From contig CANHQJ010000006.1 of NCBI GenBank assembly GCA_947462875.1, positions 124,001 through 188,000 of the forward strand: a stretch of 64,000 nt of DNA, read 5' to 3'. This document shows, piece after piece, positions 25,110-32,962 of this stretch. The notes beneath the pieces are model-generated. The model saw only the letters and a list, made by a program, of their open reading frames with translations. It did no database searches and was not told the origin of the DNA. Position 1 is the first letter of the stretch. Each line of letters opens with the position of its first letter. The DNA is from Verrucomicrobiia bacterium (GTDB lineage Bacteria > Verrucomicrobiota > Verrucomicrobiia > Verrucomicrobiales > Akkermansiaceae). The position numbers and the translations under genes are program-made.

Positions 25110-26171
25110 ATGAAATTTTCCCACAAGACCAACATTTTCACCACTTCCTTGGCAGAAAAACTTCGCAACCATCCCAAGCGGATCGTGTTCACGGAAGGCG
25201 AAGACTTGCGGGTACTGCGCGTGGCGGAGCACCTCGTGGAGCAGGAAGTGGTGCTGCCCGTTCTGTTGGGCGATCGCGAGCGCATTCGCGCCCTGGCGGC
25301 GGAAAACAACGTGTCGCTCCAGTTTGTCAACGTGCTCGATCCCAGCAAATCCCGTGAGCTGCCACGCTTCGCGGAAATGTTTGAACGCAGCAGCCGCGCG
25401 CGTGGCGTCGAGATTGCCGATGGCACGGAGATCGTCGTGCGCCCGGCCTATTTCGGCGCGATGATGGTGCAGTATGGTCTGGTCGACGGCTTGATCGGCG
25501 GCAACCAATCGCTGCCCGCCAGCTTGTTCCGCGCGCTGTTGCAAACGATCAAACCGCTGCCCGACGTGCCTCGTGTTTTCAGTGCCATGGTGCTGGTGGC
25601 GGAGCATCTCGAGCACTTCGGTCGCGATGGCGTGTTATTTCTGGCGGACTGCGGTTTGATTCCCGAGCCCGACATCAAGGAACTGGCTTCCATGGCGGTG
25701 GAGACCGGGAAACTGGCGCGGCACTACCTCGGCGGCAAGCCGATGGTGGCGATGCTCAGTCACTCGACCAAAGGCTCCTCCATGACGCCCACCGCGCGCA
25801 AGGTGGCGGCTGCCACGGCATTGGCACAAGTGGCGGTGAAAGAGCAGTATCTTGAATTGGAGATCGATGGCGAATTGCAGGCCGACGTGGCTCTCGATCC
25901 GCGTGCCTCCGAAGTCAAGCTGCCCGACCGCAAGGTGCGTCACAGCGCCGACGTGTTGATTTTCCCCAATCTGGATGCCGCGCACATTTCTCTCAACCTG
26001 CTGCAACATTGCGCCGGGGCGCAAAACTACGGCCAGTTGGTCATGGGTCTGGCGCGCCCTGCCGCACAAATTCCGCGCACGGTCACCGAAGAGACCCTCT
26101 ACGGCACGGCGCTCACCGTCGGCTACGAGGCGATCAAATTCCACCAGCTCTACCCTGAAGGGGAGGTTTGA
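25110..26171 (+). CDS. pta: Phosphate acetyltransferase
   Basis: 353 residues from ATG 25110, the short form with only the catalytic domain. It converts acetyl-CoA and phosphate to acetyl phosphate in the cytoplasm. Family landmarks: RIVFTEGEDLRVLRVAEHLVEQ, GLVDGLIGGNQSLPASLFRALLQTI, DVPRVFSAMVLVAE, LFLADCGLIPEPDIKELASMAVET, MVAMLSHSTKGSS, ELEIDGELQADVALDPRAS and DVLIFPNLDAAHISLNLLQ followed by GQLVMGLARPAAQIPR. No acetate kinase gene is adjacent. The N-terminus has about 25 residues before the usual family start. A phosphate butyryltransferase is less likely. Confidence 0.93.
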   Translation: MKFSHKTNIFTTSLAEKLRNHPKRIVFTEGEDLRVLRVAEHLVEQEVVLPVLLGDRERIRALAAENNVSLQFVNVLDPSKSRELPRFAEMFERSSRARGVEIADGTEIVVRPAYFGAMMVQYGLVDGLIGGNQSLPASLFRALLQTIKPLPDVPRVFSAMVLVAEHLEHFGRDGVLFLADCGLIPEPDIKELASMAVETGKLARHYLGGKPMVAMLSHSTKGSSMTPTARKVAAATALAQVAVKEQYLELEIDGELQADVALDPRASEVKLPDRKVRHSADVLIFPNLDAAHISLNLLQHCAGAQNYGQLVMGLARPAAQIPRTVTEETLYGTALTVGYEAIKFHQLYPEGEV

Positions 26172-26265
26172 GGCATCTCGGCATCGAGTCACGAGAAGTC
26201 TTCCCTTGCAGATCGATAAACTCCTGAAACAAACGCATTTCATCGAGCGTAAGAATCGTCATCCC

Positions 26266-27189
26266 ATGAAAACAAAAATCCTCGTTCCGCTGGCCTTGTT
26301 GTCGGTACTCGCCGTTCTTCAATCGAACAGTCCCAAGGCCGAGGCTCCGCCCGCCGGTTCATGGGAAAAAATCACCAACGCGCTTCCCGCGCAGGCCTGG
26401 GCCAAGCCGCAGAAAGCCCGCAAACTGCTGGTGTTTTCGGCGACCGCCGGCTTCCGTCACGCATCGATCGCCACCGGCAAAGTCGCCCTCACCGAGCTGG
26501 GCAAAAAGACCGGTGCGTTCGAAGCGATCGTCTCGGACGACCTCGCCCATTTCGAGCCACAGGCGATTCAGCAATTCGATGCCATTTGTTTCCTCAGCAC
26601 CACCCAGGATGTGCTCTCGCCTCATCCCTCGGTGCTGAAAAACATGAGCGACGACGAGAAAAAAACCGCCACGGAAAAAACCATGCGCCTGCGCAAGAGC
26701 CTCATGGATTTCATCGAATCGGGCAAAGGCTTCGTCGGCATCCACGCCGCCACCGATACCCTCTACAACATGCCGGAATACGGTCGCATGATCGGCGGTT
26801 ACTTTGATGGCCATCCCTGGAACGCGGGCACACAGGTGCAGATCGATGTGGAAAAGGGTCAGGAAAAGCATCCGCTCGCGGTCATGTTTCAGGGCGAAAG
26901 CATGAATTTCAAAGAGGAAATCTATCAGCACAAGGATCCCTACAACTCGAAAAAGCAGCAAATCCTCCTGCGCCTGAACGTCGAGAAGTCGGGCAAGGTC
27001 GGAGGCATGAAGCGCCAGGATGGCGACTACGGCGTCGCCTGGGCGAGACAACATGGCAAAGGCCGCGTGTTCTATTGCTCGCTGGGCCACAATCACGAGA
27101 TCTACTGGAACGATAAAATCCTCAGCCACTATCTCGCCGGCATCCAGTGGGCGATCGGCGATCTCAAAGCCAAGGTCGAGCACGAGTGA
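26266..27189 (+). CDS. Secreted ThuA-like domain protein (trehalose-utilisation fold)
   Basis: 307 residues from ATG 26266 with a signal peptide ([19 protein letters not shown]). The rest is one ThuA/class I glutamine-amidotransferase-like domain: [19 protein letters not shown], an [10 protein letters not shown] strand, [33 protein letters not shown], and the C-terminal [33 protein letters not shown] typical of the family in PVC bacteria. Related proteins are tied to carbohydrate use; the activity is not established. A 94-base gap separates it from pta and may hold its own promoter. Confidence 0.85.
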   Translation: MKTKILVPLALLSVLAVLQSNSPKAEAPPAGSWEKITNALPAQAWAKPQKARKLLVFSATAGFRHASIATGKVALTELGKKTGAFEAIVSDDLAHFEPQAIQQFDAICFLSTTQDVLSPHPSVLKNMSDDEKKTATEKTMRLRKSLMDFIESGKGFVGIHAATDTLYNMPEYGRMIGGYFDGHPWNAGTQVQIDVEKGQEKHPLAVMFQGESMNFKEEIYQHKDPYNSKKQQILLRLNVEKSGKVGGMKRQDGDYGVAWARQHGKGRVFYCSLGHNHEIYWNDKILSHYLAGIQWAIGDLKAKVEHE

Positions 27190-27229
27190 TACGGTGTTCG
27201 GGAAAAATGCATTTTTTTGAAAATCGTGC

Positions 27230-27257
27230 TTGTCAAAGTGGGCGGCTCGACTATTTT
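27230..27257 (+). promoter_or_regulatory. Candidate promoter of tRNA-Gln
   Basis: TTGTCA (27230-27235) and TATTTT (27252-27257) are 16 bases apart, with a predicted start near 27264, about 20 bases before the tRNA. A GGGCGGC/GCCGCCC inverted repeat overlaps the -10 region (27240-27265). Confidence 0.5.
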
Positions 27258-27284
27258 TGCCGCCCCGAACGGGACCAACCACAT

Positions 27285-27355
27285 AGCCTCGTGGTGTAAC
27301 GGTAGCACAACAGATTTTGATTCTGTTTGTTTAGGTTCGAATCCTAGCGAGGCTA
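27285..27355 (+). tRNA. tRNA-Gln (anticodon TTG)
   Basis: Folds as a 71-base cloverleaf: acceptor AGCCTCG/CGAGGCT, D-stem GTGT/GCAC with the GG pair in the loop, anticodon stem ACAGA/TCTGT with loop TTTTGAT (anticodon TTG), T-arm TTAGG-TTCGAAT-CCTAG, discriminator A. CCA is not encoded. A T-run follows (27357-27361). Confidence 0.95.
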
Positions 27356-27483
27356 CTTTTTCTGATGACTCCGATCGGACAAGATTTCATTGGAGCACGC
27401 TGAGTGAAAACTCATTACGACTCAGCAAGGGCATCCTTATCTCGCTTGTAGGCAGCCACGTTGTTTTCCTGGCCCATGTCCGC

Positions 27484-28443
27484 TCAATCCAACGGAAATG
27501 GATTCGCCTGGAGGCGCTGGGTGGCGTCCTCTTGCGTGGGGGCGATGGGCGTGCCGGGATCGCGGGCGGGGCGGAGAATGGAGAGGCAGAAGGCGCAGAG
27601 AAACAATGCCGACAACAGCACTACCAACCACCAGCGGGTGAGGGGAAAGGTGGTGCGTCCGAGATGTCGCACGCGCCACTCGAGACCGCTGGGCGATGCC
27701 ATCGCGACTGCCGAATACGGCGCGTGGCTGGCGAGATCGCAGAGGATGTGGGCGTAGTGGTCCTTGCGGAAACCGCTGTGAATCACACGCGCATCGCAGA
27801 CGATTTCCGATTGCAAGTCGAGGCGTCGCGATAGCCAGTGGACGCAGGGGTTATACCAATGCAGCGACGAACCTAGCAGGGAAATCAAGCGCCACAACGG
27901 ATCGCGGCTGACGTGATGGCCCACCTCGTGCAACAGCACCGCGCGCAAGGTGGGCTCGGGCCACTCGCGCCAATCGGCGGGCAGATAGATCACCGGATGG
28001 AAAAAACCATAGGCCGCCGGTCCGCCGGCGTGGTGGAGTTCGCGCACGCTTACCTTGCGGGAAAATTTCTGTTGTTCGCAGCACTCGCGCAGAAGGGCCA
28101 GCAGCGATGGTTCATCGATCAGCGTGGAGTTCTTTTTCCATCGGTGCAAATGCCACGCGCTCCACAGCAACCGCGCGAGACACACCAGCGCGCCGGAAAT
28201 CCACAGCGCGGCCAGCCATCGGGGTGTCGATTCATTCGCGGCTTCGGTCCAGGCGTAGTAGGAGGCATGACTCGGCAGGACATACCATTTGGGCAATAGC
28301 AGCAGCAGCGGAATCAGCAGGAGCAGCACGAGGGCGAAGCGGGTGATGCGATGCCCGCCCGTGACTTGTTTTTTCTCTAACAGAATCACCGTCGCCACCG
28401 CGCACAGGGAAAACAAGCAGGCGTAGAGAAACAGCGGGTTCAT
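27484..28443 (-). CDS. M56 (BlaR1/MecR1-type) membrane metallopeptidase
   Basis: 319 residues. Membrane segments lie near the N-terminus (two to three within the first 100 residues) and at about 275-298 (WLVVLLSALFLCAFCLSIL). The cytoplasmic zinc-protease motif is RAVLLHEVGHHVSRDPLWRL with the usual following acidic site (LQSEIVCDARVIHSG). The YGFFHPVIYLPADW segment is typical of M56. Such proteins sense a signal and cut a BlaI-type repressor. The BlaI-like gene lies two bases upstream and is transcribed together with it. The extracellular C-terminus is short and carries no penicillin-binding domain, so beta-lactam sensing is not supported. Confidence 0.88.
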   Translation of the reverse strand: MNPLFLYACLFSLCAVATVILLEKKQVTGGHRITRFALVLLLLIPLLLLLPKWYVLPSHASYYAWTEAANESTPRWLAALWISGALVCLARLLWSAWHLHRWKKNSTLIDEPSLLALLRECCEQQKFSRKVSVRELHHAGGPAAYGFFHPVIYLPADWREWPEPTLRAVLLHEVGHHVSRDPLWRLISLLGSSLHWYNPCVHWLSRRLDLQSEIVCDARVIHSGFRKDHYAHILCDLASHAPYSAVAMASPSGLEWRVRHLGRTTFPLTRWWLVVLLSALFLCAFCLSILRPARDPGTPIAPTQEDATQRLQANPFPLD

Positions 28444-28445
28444 AC

Positions 28446-28835
28446 TCAGGAGGGCGGGGTGTTTTCATCGATCAACCGGCGGATGCGGGCGATTTCCTCT
28501 TTCGACAATTTCTGATCGCTGGGATCCAACAAGGAGGCCACCAGTTTTTCCGGGCGTCCCTCGAAGAAGGTATGGAGCAGATTGCTCAGGGCCGAGCGTT
28601 TTGCCTTCGTCTCGGCAAGGGCGGGGCGATAGATGTAGCGGCGGGAATCCTTGCCGTGCAGCACGACATGGTTTTTCTGCTCCAGTGTCGCCAGCAAGGC
28701 GCGGATCGCCGAATAGCTGGGCGGGTCCGGCAGTTCGTCCATGACCTCTTGCGCCGAGGCCTGCCCGAGACGGAAGAGAATGTCCATCACCTGCCGCTCG
28801 CGTCGGGAAAGTTTTTGTTCCAAAGAAGGTTCCAC
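28446..28835 (-). CDS. BlaI/MecI/CopY family transcriptional repressor
   Basis: 129 residues if the GTG at 28835 is the start (VEPSLEQKLSRRERQVMD); an ATG at 28883 in the same frame would add 16 residues that do not look like the family. The winged helix-turn-helix domain is clear: LSRRERQVMDILFRLGQASAQEVMDELPDPPSYSAIRALLATLEQK, followed by KDSRRYIYRPALAE and the dimerisation helices. The partner M56 peptidase is encoded two bases downstream, the usual arrangement. It probably represses its own operon; I could not see a clear palindromic operator. Confidence 0.88.
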   Translation of the reverse strand: MEPSLEQKLSRRERQVMDILFRLGQASAQEVMDELPDPPSYSAIRALLATLEQKNHVVLHGKDSRRYIYRPALAETKAKRSALSNLLHTFFEGRPEKLVASLLDPSDQKLSKEEIARIRRLIDENTPPS

Positions 28836-28841
28836 ACGCAC

Positions 28842-28869
28842 AAGATACGATATGCTGGAAAAACTGCAA
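28842..28869 (-). promoter_or_regulatory. Candidate promoter for the BlaI-M56 operon
   Basis: On the minus strand TTGCAG (28864-28869) and TATCTT (28842-28847) are 16 bases apart. The -10 box ends only six bases before the GTG at 28835, so the transcript could be leaderless. Pattern match only. Confidence 0.35.
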
Positions 28870-28923
28870 TTGAAAAAATGCACTTATCCTTGCGGCGTGC
28901 GGGGAATTTTGCGAGCGTGCGTC

Positions 28924-29730
28924 ATGGATGATGACATGATGATGCACTGCAAGGAGCCTGCGCGGCAAATGGAGCGACTGCGGGCGATCATGCATCGGCT
29001 GCGAGCGCCCGGTGGTTGTCCCTGGGATGCGGAGCAAACACACGAATCGCTCATCAGCAATCTGATCGAGGAGGCCTATGAATGCGTGGATGCCATCCGC
29101 AGCAGTGACGTGGTGCACATGCGCGAGGAGCTGGGCGATTTGTTATTGCAGGTCGTGTTTCATGCGGAATTGGCCGGGGAGCGGGGGGAATTCACGTTCG
29201 ATGACATCGCCGCCGCGATCTCGGACAAGCTTGTGCATCGCCATCCGCATGTCTATGGCAGCTCCGAGGTGAAAGGCACCGATGCCTTATTGGCGCAATG
29301 GGATGCCATCAAGCGCGCGGAAAAAGGCGATCAGCATCAGCCGTATTTGCATGGCGTGGGCAAGGGGCTGCCCGCGTTGCTGCGCGCGGCAAAGTTGCAG
29401 AAAAAAGCGGCGAAAGTCGGCTTCGACTGGCCGGATCAGACGGGAGTCATGGAAAAACTCCACGAGGAAATCGCGGAGCTGCAGGCAGAGATGGAGAGCG
29501 GCACGGAGGAAACGTTTGCCGAAGAGCTGGGCGATGTGTTTTTCAGTCTCGTCAATCTGGCGCGTTTCCGCGGGCTGGATCCGGAAGTCGTGATGGCGCA
29601 GGCGAACCGGAAATTTGAAAATCGTTTTGCCGCGATGGAAGAGGCGCTGCGACAAGAGGGGAAGGCTCTGGACGCCGCCACGCTGGAGCAGATGGAGCAG
29701 GCCTGGCAAGCGGCCAAGCGGCGGGAGTGA
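28924..29730 (+). CDS. mazG: Nucleoside triphosphate pyrophosphohydrolase MazG
   Basis: 268 residues from ATG 28924. It hydrolyses (d)NTPs to monophosphates and pyrophosphate, cleaning the nucleotide pool. Two tandem MazG domains are visible: the first with LRAPGGCPWDAEQTHESL, NLIEEAYECVDAI and REELGDLLLQVVFHAELA; the second with KVGFDWPDQTGVMEKLHEEIAELQAEM and EELGDVFFSLVNLARFRGLDPE. The EExxE and ExxD metal-binding groups are intact in both. Upstream in-frame ATG codons lie inside the divergent BlaI promoter region and were not chosen. The subtilase gene follows after 70 bases. Confidence 0.94.
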   Translation: MDDDMMMHCKEPARQMERLRAIMHRLRAPGGCPWDAEQTHESLISNLIEEAYECVDAIRSSDVVHMREELGDLLLQVVFHAELAGERGEFTFDDIAAAISDKLVHRHPHVYGSSEVKGTDALLAQWDAIKRAEKGDQHQPYLHGVGKGLPALLRAAKLQKKAAKVGFDWPDQTGVMEKLHEEIAELQAEMESGTEETFAEELGDVFFSLVNLARFRGLDPEVVMAQANRKFENRFAAMEEALRQEGKALDAATLEQMEQAWQAAKRRE

Positions 29731-29800
29731 AAAAATCTGATTCGCTTCTTTGCCGAATTGTGCGACAATTCCGCGTCGTGGGAGTTTTACTTTAGTGCAT

Positions 29801-31396
29801 ATGGAAACGGATACGCGAAATCTCTTGTTGGCAGGTGGTCTTGTCACTGCGATTGCCGCGGGCTGGTTGCTCGGACGATCGCCGTGGGATGACGTCGCGC
29901 CACCAGTGAAAGACAAAGCGGTGGTCAGCGAACCATTCGTGGCGCGCGAGTGGGGGAATACCACGTCGTCCAAGCCGCGTAAGGCGGGTTTCCGCCCGGA
30001 CGAAGATGCCATACAGAACGGAGCTCTGCCTGGTCAACGCACCTTGCGTTTTGCGTCCGCAGAGGATCTGGCGAAATTTCTCGCAAGGGCGGGCGACCGG
30101 GTACGCGTCATGGACCGCATGGACGCGCTTCACGCGCTGCGCATCAGCTTTCTCGATCCCTCCGATCTATCGGATTTGCTCGATGGTAGCGAGGAAATGG
30201 GTTTCATTTTCCCTGCCTACACCCCGAACCCCACCGGCGGCATGGTGCAGGATGATGCGGTTCCGCTTGGCAACAAATTGTGGGAATGGCTGGGCCTGAA
30301 CGCCGCGGATCTGACGCTCGGCAAGGGCGTGAAGATCGCCATTCTCGATACGGGCGTGGTCCCGCATCCCGCCTACGGCGATGTGAAAAATGTTTTCATC
30401 GTGCCGGGCATGGAGAATTATCTCGACTGGAATGGTCACGGTACGGCGGCGGCTTCACTGATCCTCGGAAACAGCGCCACGGTTCCGGGCGCGGCACCGG
30501 GGGCGAGCCTTACCTCCTGGCGCGTGGCCGATGACAGCGGCGCGTCCGATAGCTGGAAAATCGCCCAGGCGATCGTCCAGGCGGCCGATGCGGGCAACCA
30601 AATCATTTCCATCTCGATGGGTTCGTATGGCGACAGCGTCATGCTGCGTGATGCCGTGCTCTACGCGCAAAACAAAAACATCGTCGTCATCGCATCGAGC
30701 GGCAATGATGGCTATGCGCAGTCTGCCTATCCCGCAGGCTATCCGAACGTGATCGCGGCCGTGGGGCTGGACGCGCAGAACAATCACCTGCTGTTTTCCA
30801 ATCAGGCGACCAATGCGGCCTTGGCCGCACCGGGGTGGGGCGTGACGGCGGCCTATCCGGGCGATCGAGTTACCTCCTTTTCCGGCACCAGTGCCTCCGC
30901 GCCGATTCTGGCAGGAACGGTCGCCGCTGTGATGTCGGCGAAAAACCTCAGCGCGCAGCAGGCTGTGGCTGCGATTTATCAATACACCAACGAAGCGGGT
31001 GCCGCCGGGCACGATACCTATACCGGAGCGGGCGCGGTCAATCTCGGGCGCATCCTGCAAAGTGAGACCTCGAACATCATGGACGCCGCCGCTGCTTCGA
31101 ATTTCATCACGCCTCCCGTGCCAGGCTCGGTGGCACAGGTGCAGGTGAACATTCAAAACCAAGGCACGGCCACGCTCAGCAATGTGCCTGTCACGGTCAC
31201 GACGCCTTCCGGGGTCACCCAGCTCACAGTCTCCTCGCTCGCCCCCGGCGCCGTGAAAAGCTACACGATCGGCCTCTCAAACTCGCTCTTTGCCAATGGC
31301 AAGTCGGTGAACGTCACCACCCAAATCGGCAGTCAGGATGCGGTTTCTTTTAACAACTACCGCTCCACCACCTACACGCCGCCACCAGCGCCCTGA
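29801..31396 (+). CDS. Membrane-anchored or secreted subtilisin-like serine protease (S8)
   Basis: 531 residues from ATG 29801. An N-terminal hydrophobic segment (residues 7-24) is followed by a pro-like region and a subtilase domain with the complete catalytic set: Asp183 in KIAILDTGVV, His213 in WNGHGTAAAS, Asn302 in ASSGNDG and Ser364 in SFSGTSASAPILAG. The last 100 residues (VAQVQVNIQNQGTATLSNVPVTV and PGAVKSYTIGL) form a CARDB/APHP-like beta-sandwich typical of cell-surface proteins. Probably degrades extracellular proteins. It ends in a 14-base palindrome over the stop (31390-31403). It is followed by the AT-rich cassette region. Confidence 0.9.
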   Translation: METDTRNLLLAGGLVTAIAAGWLLGRSPWDDVAPPVKDKAVVSEPFVAREWGNTTSSKPRKAGFRPDEDAIQNGALPGQRTLRFASAEDLAKFLARAGDRVRVMDRMDALHALRISFLDPSDLSDLLDGSEEMGFIFPAYTPNPTGGMVQDDAVPLGNKLWEWLGLNAADLTLGKGVKIAILDTGVVPHPAYGDVKNVFIVPGMENYLDWNGHGTAAASLILGNSATVPGAAPGASLTSWRVADDSGASDSWKIAQAIVQAADAGNQIISISMGSYGDSVMLRDAVLYAQNKNIVVIASSGNDGYAQSAYPAGYPNVIAAVGLDAQNNHLLFSNQATNAALAAPGWGVTAAYPGDRVTSFSGTSASAPILAGTVAAVMSAKNLSAQQAVAAIYQYTNEAGAAGHDTYTGAGAVNLGRILQSETSNIMDAAAASNFITPPVPGSVAQVQVNIQNQGTATLSNVPVTVTTPSGVTQLTVSSLAPGAVKSYTIGLSNSLFANGKSVNVTTQIGSQDAVSFNNYRSTTYTPPPAP

Positions 31397-31866
31397 TCAG
31401 GGCAGGGTATGGGTCCAGGGAAACGGGTTTTTAACTGGTTCACCTTCAAAACCAACCACTCCGCCTTTTTTCGCGAAATTTCGCGCCTTTCGCGGTTCAC
31501 CATCTTTCTCCCCGCGCCAACGGTGCAAAACACGCTAGCCCAGCGGCAAGGCCCTGGGAAAACGCCCCCCACAAACGCAAGCACTGAAAGTGCGCGACTC
31601 CTTGTGCTCCCTCGGAAATGTTTTACAAAAGAAAACGGAAAAACAACAACGCCCCCTCCATCGCAATCGAGTGCCAAGAAAACCATCAAAATTCCACCAA
31701 ATAACTGTTAGATAAATACATCCTAACTATCAATTAACCCAAAATGCCGAGAAAAATCCATCATTCATGAAAGTCGTTGAAAATCAATTGTTTTGAAAGC
31801 GCATAAAAAGAAGATTGCCATTTTCAGCGGGTATCATATCATGGCTACCTGAACTAATAAATACAA
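31397..31866. other. Intergenic region between the subtilase gene and the cassette pair
   Basis: About 470 bases without a believable gene. The first 300 bases hold a small minus-strand frame (31372-31689) of poor quality; from about 31680 the composition turns clearly AT-rich. Near 31707-31713 there is a GTTAGAT box like the one opening the second cassette, and at 31815-31842 a promoter-like pair directed at the cassettes. No integrase gene or recognisable attI was found. Confidence 0.5.
31815..31842 (+). promoter_or_regulatory. Candidate cassette promoter
   Basis: TTGCCA (31815-31820) and TATCAT (31837-31842) are 16 bases apart and end 36 bases before the first cassette ORF. It could drive both cassette genes, as Pc does in integrons, but no attI or intI accompanies it. 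Confidence 0.4.
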
Positions 31867-32374
31867 TTCGCTAAGAAATGGAAACTCCTTCAGAACTCTC
31901 ACTTGGTCAGCGCACCAAATGTCTGGTGGACGCATGTCAGGTAGTTTGCGTTCCGGACTGCTGCGGCATCGGAGCGTATTACTTTTCGCCGCTTTACACC
32001 GCTGCTTATCTTAGCCGCTACACTGGGACGGTATCGAAGGATGACGTCCAGACGATTTCAGACGAACTTGATGCACTGGTAGCGGAAGCTTCATCTCTCA
32101 GCCCCAATTCTGATGGACTCGTTTGTTCCATTTCAGGGATGAACCAGTATTTCACAGCGGACTCCATTCGCGAATTCGTCGATGACATAAAACGTAGTAT
32201 GAGTCTAGCTCCCAAAGTTGTTGAATTCGCCGACCGCCTAGTGAATGAAGAAAGCGAACAAGCCGCGTCATGACAACCACTACCAGCCGCCCTGTTTCGA
32301 TGCTTTACCGTGACTACAACCCTAACCCCGTGATCGACGTGCGCTCTCGCTGGTAGTGGTGCATGCGCTCATCG
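31867..32374 (+). mobile_element. Integron-type gene cassette 1
   Basis: The unit starts with TTCGCT, eleven bases before the ORF start, and ends with an attC-like site whose R'' box AGCGAAC is the exact complement of GTTCGCT. The expected G before the first TT is replaced by A (31866). The next unit begins at 32375, after the G of G|TTAGAT. The short leader, single ORF and terminal imperfect palindrome are the plan of an integron cassette. Confidence 0.7.
31878..32273 (+). CDS. Cassette-borne hypothetical protein (possibly DUF6331-like)
   Basis: 131 residues. The N-terminal third contains a cysteine cluster (CLVDACQVVCVPDCCGIGAYYFSP) and the rest is acidic and helical (SDELDALVAEASSL, DSIREFVDDIKRSMSL). 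I have a weak impression of similarity to the DUF6331 family, which has a comparable CVxGCCGxxAxxFSP motif; this needs a profile search. No signal peptide. Codon use is AT-richer than the neighbours. The gene lies wholly inside cassette 1, and its last codons overlap the R'' end of the attC-like site. Confidence 0.7.
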   Translation: METPSELSLGQRTKCLVDACQVVCVPDCCGIGAYYFSPLYTAAYLSRYTGTVSKDDVQTISDELDALVAEASSLSPNSDGLVCSISGMNQYFTADSIREFVDDIKRSMSLAPKVVEFADRLVNEESEQAAS

Positions 32375-32380
32375 TTAGAT
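32253..32380 (+). repeat. attC-like recombination site of cassette 1
   Basis: Left side in order: R'' AGCGAAC (32253-32259), spacer AAGCC, GCG, one extrahelical T, CATG, extrahelical ACA, then ACCACTACCAGC (32276-32287). Right side: GCTGGTAGTGGT (32349-32360), G, CATG, CGC, spacer TCATC (32369-32373), R' GTTAGAT (32374-32380). The arms pair except for the two 5-base spacers facing each other and the bases bulging on one side, which is the architecture integron integrase recognises. The 61-base loop is the variable terminal part. Confidence 0.75.
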
Positions 32381-32962
32381 AAAGAAAATGGACTGCCAAA
32401 TCAAGGACCTCACAAATACTATATTTGAAGCAATTCGGGCAACCAAAGCTCAGATTGATTCCAAATATGCGGGAAAGAAGCTCTTGGGTTACGCTCTTTG
32501 CACCGACGATGATGTGGTCGGTGTATATCACGTTGCCTGCACAGAAGACTGGGTTGATGAAAGGAAAGAACACTACAAAGAAATTGGATACATCAGTGTC
32601 GAGTGGGAACAGTCAGGTGATGACACACTGTTTGACTCATCTAATAAAATAATTCGAAACCACTACGATACTGTTAAAGAGAACTTTCCGACACGGCGTG
32701 ATGCTAGGTTTGAATGTTGTGTTTCCGCGTTAGAGAAGGCGAGAGCTGAAGGCGTTTTTGAAAATTACACTCATTTAAGCGTGGGCAGCACCGATCCGTG
32801 CGACCATTTAGAATTTTTAGAAACTAAGGGCATTGATAGAATGAACCCTCCTAAGCTAGCAGATGAACTAATCAAAGCCTTGGGATTCCATGAGTATCGC
32901 AATCAATGAATCATCTAACAAGTCGGCGTAGGTAAGGGCTAACGCCGCACCTGGCCTCATCG
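32375..32962 (+). mobile_element. Integron-type gene cassette 2
   Basis: The unit begins TTAGAT right after the G of the previous site, has a 13-base leader, one ORF, and ends with an attC-like site whose R'' box ATCTAAC is the exact complement of GTTAGAT. Its last base is the G at 32962; chromosomal sequence resumes with TTACGG, whose TTA is the stop codon (minus strand) of the parvulin gene. Confidence 0.75.
32388..32909 (+). CDS. Cassette-borne DUF4303-like protein
   Basis: 173 residues. The segment KKLLGYALCTDDDVVGVYHVACTEDWVDE followed by GYISVEWEQSGDD and FDSSNKIIRNHYD resembles DUF4303 proteins, a family of unknown function often found in mobile or polymorphic-toxin-immunity-like settings. 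No signal peptide, no membrane segment, no enzyme motif. Base composition is AT-richer than the flanking genes, in keeping with arrival on a cassette. ATG 32388 is fixed by the short cassette leader. Confidence 0.72.
   Translation: MDCQIKDLTNTIFEAIRATKAQIDSKYAGKKLLGYALCTDDDVVGVYHVACTEDWVDERKEHYKEIGYISVEWEQSGDDTLFDSSNKIIRNHYDTVKENFPTRRDARFECCVSALEKARAEGVFENYTHLSVGSTDPCDHLEFLETKGIDRMNPPKLADELIKALGFHEYRNQ

Noticed and set aside
27240-27265. GGGCGGC/GCCGCCC hairpin as terminator of the ThuA gene
   Set aside because: The stem has no T-run after it and overlaps the likely promoter of the tRNA.
28836-28900. BlaI operator palindrome
   Set aside because: I looked for a TACA/TGTA-type dyad near the BlaI promoter and found none convincing.
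31372-31689. Minus-strand ORF between subtilase and cassettes
   Set aside because: 105 codons with no domain and no ribosome-binding or promoter signal. The composition resembles non-coding spacer, so it was not annotated.
31707-31713. GTTAGAT box as start of a third cassette
   Set aside because: The heptamer fits, but no complementary R'' box, attC arms or ORF follows before cassette 1, so it is mentioned only as a possible remnant.
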